DNA from: Sphingomonas sp. Y38-1Y | GTDB taxonomy: Bacteria > Pseudomonadota > Alphaproteobacteria > Sphingomonadales > Sphingomonadaceae | Length of the DNA stretch: 64,000 bases | Direction of reading: 5' to 3' | Assembly (NCBI RefSeq): GCF_032391395.1 | Contig: NZ_CP135916.1 | Coordinates: forward strand, 1 to 64,000 | Part shown: positions 60,239 to 64,000 of the stretch, piece after piece | Position numbering within the stretch: the stretch's first letter is position 1 | Layout: each line of letters begins with the position of its first letter | Notes under the pieces: model-generated | Seen by the model: the letters and a program-made list of their open reading frames with translations, nothing else | Told to the model about the DNA's origin: nothing | Databases searched by the model: none | Made by a program: the position numbers and the translations under genes

Positions 60239-60995
60239 ATGAGCTATGGCGCGGTGCATGGGCGCGAACGGCTGCCCGGCGCGATCGCCGCGCTGGCGTC
60301 GACGGGGCTGTTCGGCTGGGCGCTGATCGTCGGGCTCGGCTTCGATCCGGTGACCCGCGTGGCAGAGACGCTGCACACCTTCATCGTCGCGCCCGAGCCG
60401 CCCCCGCCGCCACCCGACCCGGTCATCCCCCGCCCCCCGCCGCGACAAACGGCCGGAGGGCGAGGCGGCGCCGCCCAACCTGCGCTCCAAGGCCACGCAA
60501 GTCACCGCGCCCAAGCCGATGGTCGTCCTGCCCCTGCCTCCGCCGCCGATCGTCGTCGCCGAAAAGCCCGGCCCCGGCGTCCAGGCGACCAGCGGCGCGG
60601 CCGACGTGCCGGGTCCGGGAACGGGCGCGGGCGGTGTCGGCAACGGCTTCGGCGCCGGGGGCTCGGGCGATGGCGAGGGTGGAGGCTGGGAGGACGAGAC
60701 GCCGCCCATCCAGATCCGCGGCGACATCAGCCGCGCCGACTATCCCGCGCACCTGGCCGACAACGGCATCGGCGGGACGGTGGGCGTGCGTTATCGTGTC
60801 GACCCCGATGGCCGCGCACGCGATTGCCGCGTTACCCGGTCGAGCGGCGTGCGCGAACTCGACACGCTCACCTGCGACTATATCCAGCGCCGCTTTCGCT
60901 TCCGCCCCTCCCGCGACGGCCGCGGCCGTCCGGTCTCGGCCGAAATCGTCGAGAACCACGAATGGGTCGCGGAACGGGTGATGGAGGAAGAATGA
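60239..60995 (+). pseudogene. tonB: Energy transducer TonB with an apparent +1 frameshift
   Basis: The N-terminal frame from ATG 60239 encodes MSYGAVHGRERLPGAIAALA, a single membrane helix (AALASTGLFGWALIVGLGF) and a proline run (PEPPPPPPDPVIPRPPP). The C-terminal frame, one base out of phase, encodes a Pro/Gly linker (MVVLPLPPPPIVVAEKPGPG) and a complete TonB domain (GIGGTVGVRYRVDPDGRARD, RELDTLTCDYIQRRFRFRPS, EIVENHEW). The phase changes in the C-rich stretch 60427-60438, with tracts of five and six C. One base fewer would restore a protein of about 251 residues. This is either a sequencing error in a homopolymer, a true mutation, or a phase-variable tract. Confidence 0.85.
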
Positions 60996-61021
60996 GCGCC
61001 GCGTGGAGCGCTCTGGTGCGA

Positions 61022-61095
61022 TGGATGCCCCGCGTGGATTCGAACCACGATTGACGGAGTCAGAGTCCGTAGTCTTACCATTAGACGACAGGGCA
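61022..61095 (-). tRNA. tRNA-Gln (CTG)
   Basis: The minus strand folds into a 74-base tRNA. The acceptor is TGCCCTG/CGGGGCA with T73 and encoded CCA. The anticodon stem ACGGA/TCCGT holds the loop CTCTGAC (anticodon CTG), and the T-loop is GGTTCGAATCC. It lies just after the tonB stop, on the opposite strand. Confidence 0.95.
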
Positions 61096-61259
61096 GCGTC
61101 GCAAGGCGCGCCACATAGGCTGGGGTTCGGGGGCGGTCAACCCCGGTTTACCGGCCGTCGCGCACCGCCCCTTGTGGACCACCAATCCGTGGGTTAGCTT
61201 GGGGGCAACCACCGGCGGCACTCTTTGCCGTGACGGACAGAACATAAGCGAGATACGGC

Positions 61260-62306
61260 ATGGGGGACCCTTCCGCCCAGTCGCCGAAGCGGCACCGCCC
61301 CGGACCGGTGCCTGCCCGATCGGCCGACCCGCCCGGCAAGCGCCGCGCGCGCGGGTCAGAACCGCGGCATTATGCCGCGCTCGACCTTGGCACCAACAAT
61401 TGCCGGTTGCTGATCGCCCGTCCGCAGGGACAGGGCTTTGCCGTGATCGACGCGTTCTCGCGGATCGTCCGGCTGGGCGAGGGCCTGGCCGCCAGCGGCC
61501 GGCTGTCCGATGCCGCGATCGAGCGGACGATCGCCGCGCTCAAGATCTGTGCCGAGAAGCTGAAGCGCCGCAACGTCACCCTCGCACGATCGGTCGCGAC
61601 CGAGGCGTGCCGCCGCGCCTCCAACGGCCCCGAGTTCATTACGCGCGTGCTTGCCGAAACCGGCATCCGCCTGGACATCATCTCCGCCGAAGAGGAAGCG
61701 CGGCTGGCGGTGCTCGGCTGCCATGCGCTGCTCGAACCCGGCGACGGGCCGGCGCTGGTCTTCGACATCGGCGGCGGCTCGACCGAGCTCGTCCTCGTCG
61801 ATAACCGCGAGCCGGCACCGCGTGTGCTCGACTGGCACAGCGCGCCCTGGGGCGTCGTGTCGCTGACAGAGGGCGTGCCGCCCGAACCTGATGAGGCGCT
61901 TATCGACCATTATGCCCGCATGCGCGACCGCGTCGCCCAGGCCTTCGCCCCCTTCGCTGCCCGCGTCGGCCGGCCGGTCGGCGTGCCGCGCCTGCTCGGC
62001 ACCAGCGGCACGGTGACGACGCTGGCGAGCGTCCATCTGGGTCTGTCGGCCTATGACCGCTCCGCGATCGACGGCCTGATCGTGCCCGCCGATGCGATGC
62101 GGGAGGTGAGCGGGCGCTTGGCGGCCATGAACCTGTCCGAACGATCGCGCGTACCGTGCATCGGCAGCGAGCGCGCCGACCTGGTCGTGGCGGGCTGCGC
62201 GATCCTGGAGGCGATCCTCGACCTCTGGCCCGCCGAGCGGCTGGGCATCGCCGACCGCGGCATCCGCGAGGGCATCCTGCGCCGCCTGATGCAGGGGCCG
62301 GCATGA
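61260..62306 (+). CDS. Ppx/GppA phosphatase family protein
   Basis: A 348-residue exopolyphosphatase / guanosine pentaphosphatase-like enzyme of the ASKHA fold. The phosphate-1 motif is AALDLGTNNCRLLIARP. EEARLAVLGCHAL, phosphate-2 VFDIGGGSTELVLVD and LGTSGTVTTLASV follow. The first 35 residues are basic and disordered-looking. It is shorter than E. coli Ppx or GppA, as usual in alphaproteobacteria. The stop overlaps rlmE (ATGA), a conserved pair in this group. Confidence 0.92.
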   Translation: MGDPSAQSPKRHRPGPVPARSADPPGKRRARGSEPRHYAALDLGTNNCRLLIARPQGQGFAVIDAFSRIVRLGEGLAASGRLSDAAIERTIAALKICAEKLKRRNVTLARSVATEACRRASNGPEFITRVLAETGIRLDIISAEEEARLAVLGCHALLEPGDGPALVFDIGGGSTELVLVDNREPAPRVLDWHSAPWGVVSLTEGVPPEPDEALIDHYARMRDRVAQAFAPFAARVGRPVGVPRLLGTSGTVTTLASVHLGLSAYDRSAIDGLIVPADAMREVSGRLAAMNLSERSRVPCIGSERADLVVAGCAILEAILDLWPAERLGIADRGIREGILRRLMQGPA

Positions 62307-62977
62307 GCCGCGGCGGCAGCGGCAGCCGGGTGCGCGTGCGCACCTCGCGCGGGCGGACGGCGCAGTCGAACCGCTGGCTGGAACGGCAGCTCAACGACCC
62401 GTACGTCAAGCGCGCCAAGGCCGAGGGCTATCGCAGCCGCGCGGCTTACAAGCTGATCGAGCTCGACGAGAAATTCTCGTTCCTGAGGGGCTCGAAGCGC
62501 GTCGTCGACCTAGGCCTGGCCCCCGGCGGCTGGAGCCAGGTCGTGCGCCGGCGCCTGCCGCAGGCGAGCGTCGTCGGCATCGACCTGCTGCCCGTCGACC
62601 CGATCGACGGCGTCACGATCCTCCAGATGGATTTCCTGACCGACGCCGCGCCAGACCGGCTGAAGGAAGCGCTGGGGGGCGAGGCGGACCTCGTCCTGTC
62701 CGACATGGCCGCCAACACCGTCGGCCACCCGCAGACCGACGCGCTGCGCACCGCGGCACTGGTCGAGGCGGCGCATCTGTTCGCCTGCGAGGTGCTGCGC
62801 GAAGGCGGCACCTTCGTCGCCAAGGTGTTCGCCGGCGGCGGCGACAGCGCGATGGTCGCCGAAATGAAGCGCAACTTCGCCAGCGTGAAGCACGCCAAGC
62901 CGCCGTCGAGCCGCAAGGGATCGGTCGAGTGGTTCGTCGTCGCGGCCGGGTTCAAGGGGCGGCGCGAGGCGGAGTAG
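62303..62977 (+). CDS. rlmE: 23S rRNA (uridine-2552-2'-O)-methyltransferase
   Basis: A 224-residue FtsJ/RrmJ enzyme that methylates U2552 in the A-loop of 23S rRNA. The catalytic K-D-K-E set can be placed: K in YRSRAAYKLIELDEKF, D in LVLSDMAANTVGHP, K in FVAKVFAGGG and E in GSVEWFVVAAGF. The SAM loop is VVDLGLAPGGWSQVV. A basic N-terminal extension of about 20 residues is present. ATG 62303 overlaps the ppx/gppA stop. Confidence 0.96.
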   Translation: MSRGGSGSRVRVRTSRGRTAQSNRWLERQLNDPYVKRAKAEGYRSRAAYKLIELDEKFSFLRGSKRVVDLGLAPGGWSQVVRRRLPQASVVGIDLLPVDPIDGVTILQMDFLTDAAPDRLKEALGGEADLVLSDMAANTVGHPQTDALRTAALVEAAHLFACEVLREGGTFVAKVFAGGGDSAMVAEMKRNFASVKHAKPPSSRKGSVEWFVVAAGFKGRREAE

Positions 62978-63001
62978 CCACGGCCGTCGCCGGGCTGGCC
63001 C

Positions 63002-64000
63002 TCAGGCCGCCTCCACCACCCGCGCCGGCTCGGTCTCGGCGATCCAGCCGCCGCCGAGCACGCGGTCGCCTGCGTACAGCACCGCTGCCTGACCTGGCGC
63101 CACGCCATATTCGGGCGCATCGAACAGCACCCGGTCGCCCTCCAGCCGCGCGGGCACGGGCCGCGCCAGCGAGCGCACCTTGACCGTCATCGCCGCGCCC
63201 TCGGCCCCCTCGCCCAGCCAGTTCAGCCCTTCGATCCGCGCCGCGCCGACCGCCAGCGCCGCGCGCGGACCGACGATCACGCGCTTGGCCGTGGCATCCA
63301 GCCGGACCACATAGAGCGGCTCGGCCAGCCCGCCGATCTCCAGCCCGCGCCGCTGGCCGACCGTATAGTTCACCAGCCCCGGATGCCGCCCGAGCACGCG
63401 GCCGTCGACATGGACGATCGCCCCGCCCTCGGCCGCTTCGGGACGCAGCTTGCGCACCAAACCGGCATAGTCGCCGTCGGGGACGAAGCAGATGTCCTGG
63501 CTGTCGGGCTTGGCGGCGACACCCAGGCCGAGTTCGGCCGCAAGCTCGCGCACCGCCGCCTTGGGCAGGCCGCCCAGCGGGAAGCGCAGGTAATCGAGCT
63601 GCACGCGCGTCGTCGCGAACAGGAAATAACTCTGGTCGCGCGCGGGATCGACCGCGCGGTGGAGCTCGGCGCCGTGCGCCCCCTCGACCCGGCGAACATA
63701 GTGCCCGGTCGCCAGGCAGTCGGCCCCCAGTTGGCGCGCCAGCGCGAACAGGTCGGTGAACTTGGGCCCCATGTTGCATTTCACGCACGGGATCGGCGTG
63801 CGGCCGGCGAGATATTCGTCGGCGAAGTCGTCGACCACCTGCTCGCGAAAGCTCGTCTCGTGGTCGAACACGTAATGCGCGATGCCCAGCTTGTCGCACA
63901 CCGCGCGCGCGTCGCGGATGTCGCGTCCGGCGCAGCATGCGCCCGGCCGCGCCGTCGCTTCGCCATGGTCGTAGAGCTGGAGCGTGATGCCGATCGTCTC
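63002..64000 (-). CDS. mnmA: tRNA-specific 2-thiouridylase MnmA, C-terminal part (cut by window edge)
   Basis: The last 332 residues of the enzyme that puts sulfur on U34 of tRNA-Lys, -Glu and -Gln. The frame stays open to base 64000 with [20 protein letters not shown], matching the part after the PP-loop; the PP-loop itself lies beyond the window. The catalytic cysteines are in [12 protein letters not shown] and [30 protein letters not shown] and the C-terminal beta-barrel are complete. One of its substrates, tRNA-Gln, is encoded 1.9 kb away, though the local gene has anticodon CTG, not TTG. Confidence 0.96.
   Translation of the reverse strand, partial: ETIGITLQLYDHGEATARPGACCAGRDIRDARAVCDKLGIAHYVFDHETSFREQVVDDFADEYLAGRTPIPCVKCNMGPKFTDLFALARQLGADCLATGHYVRRVEGAHGAELHRAVDPARDQSYFLFATTRVQLDYLRFPLGGLPKAAVRELAAELGLGVAAKPDSQDICFVPDGDYAGLVRKLRPEAAEGGAIVHVDGRVLGRHPGLVNYTVGQRRGLEIGGLAEPLYVVRLDATAKRVIVGPRAALAVGAARIEGLNWLGEGAEGAAMTVKVRSLARPVPARLEGDRVLFDAPEYGVAPGQAAVLYAGDRVLGGGWIAETEPARVVEAA

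Noticed and set aside
57959..61095. tRNA-Phe and tRNA-Gln as integration sites of a genomic island
   Set aside because: No integrase gene and no duplicated tRNA 3' end was seen between or around them; the genes there are conserved housekeeping genes.

Overview
The window looks like chromosomal DNA of a sphingomonad (Sphingomonas sensu lato, Alphaproteobacteria). The grounds are very GC-rich codons; a TonB-dependent receptor and a TonB protein; a carotenoid cluster crtY-crtI-crtB; the alphaproteobacterial gene orders argH-lptM-lysA, lgt-midA-pgeF, infA-maf-RNase-yacG and glnK-amtB; and many imperfect palindromic intergenic repeats of the kinds common in sphingomonads. About 67 protein genes and two tRNA genes fill nearly all the sequence. 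No insertion sequence, integrase, prophage, rRNA or CRISPR array was seen. The genes at both edges (a TonB-dependent receptor at the left, mnmA at the right) are cut by the window.

Region 1 (1-7.9 kb) is an accessory uptake and catabolism island. It holds a TonB-dependent receptor, a luciferase-like flavin monooxygenase with its FMN reductase, a TetR regulator, a SnoaL-like protein, a secreted alpha/beta hydrolase and two MFS transporters. Three of its intergenic regions carry the same inverted repeat, TAGAA-N6-TTCTA, and a fourth copy lies 40 kb away between a Tat-exported GH43 glycosidase gene and crtY. I read this as a previously unmarked TetR regulon; the substrate is not known.

Region 2 (8-31.9 kb) is mainly housekeeping: murI, plsY, dprA, topA, a YbbA/YbbP-type ABC system divergent from a GDSL esterase, a peptide transporter, bpt, ilvA, a hydroxyisobutyrate-type dehydrogenase, a periplasmic amidohydrolase and a recX / double cold-shock protein / DUF192 unit. 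It also holds an asparagine-synthetase-like gene without the glutaminase cysteine, tail to tail with a secreted beta-helix protein.

Region 3 (31.9-46.3 kb) has a stand-alone fatty-acyl-AMP ligase, the argH-lptM-lysA-siroheme synthase operon, a TlpA thioredoxin, an SDR/TetR divergent pair, lgt-midA-GNAT-pgeF, a PLP enzyme of the cystathionine gamma-synthase family, an OmpV-like porin, a DUF2141 protein and a sterol-desaturase-like hydroxylase. Region 4 (46.3-54.2 kb) is the GH43 gene, the carotenoid operon with a LOG-type phosphoribohydrolase inserted before crtB, a Crp/Fnr regulator, a Nudix hydrolase and mscL. Region 5 (54.2-64 kb) has glnK-amtB behind a textbook sigma-54 promoter, a TetR with two strong palindromes before an orphan gene, tRNA-Phe, infA-maf-RNase-yacG, a tonB gene with an apparent frameshift in a C-rich tract, tRNA-Gln, ppx/gppA-rlmE and mnmA.

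Many start codons are GTG or TTG (infA, lgt, crtI, tlpA and others); I chose them from Shine-Dalgarno spacing, signal peptides, or 1-8 base overlaps with the preceding stop. Intergenic regions longer than 300 bases are few (13884-14241 and 56103-56441) and both are explained by repeats or promoters.
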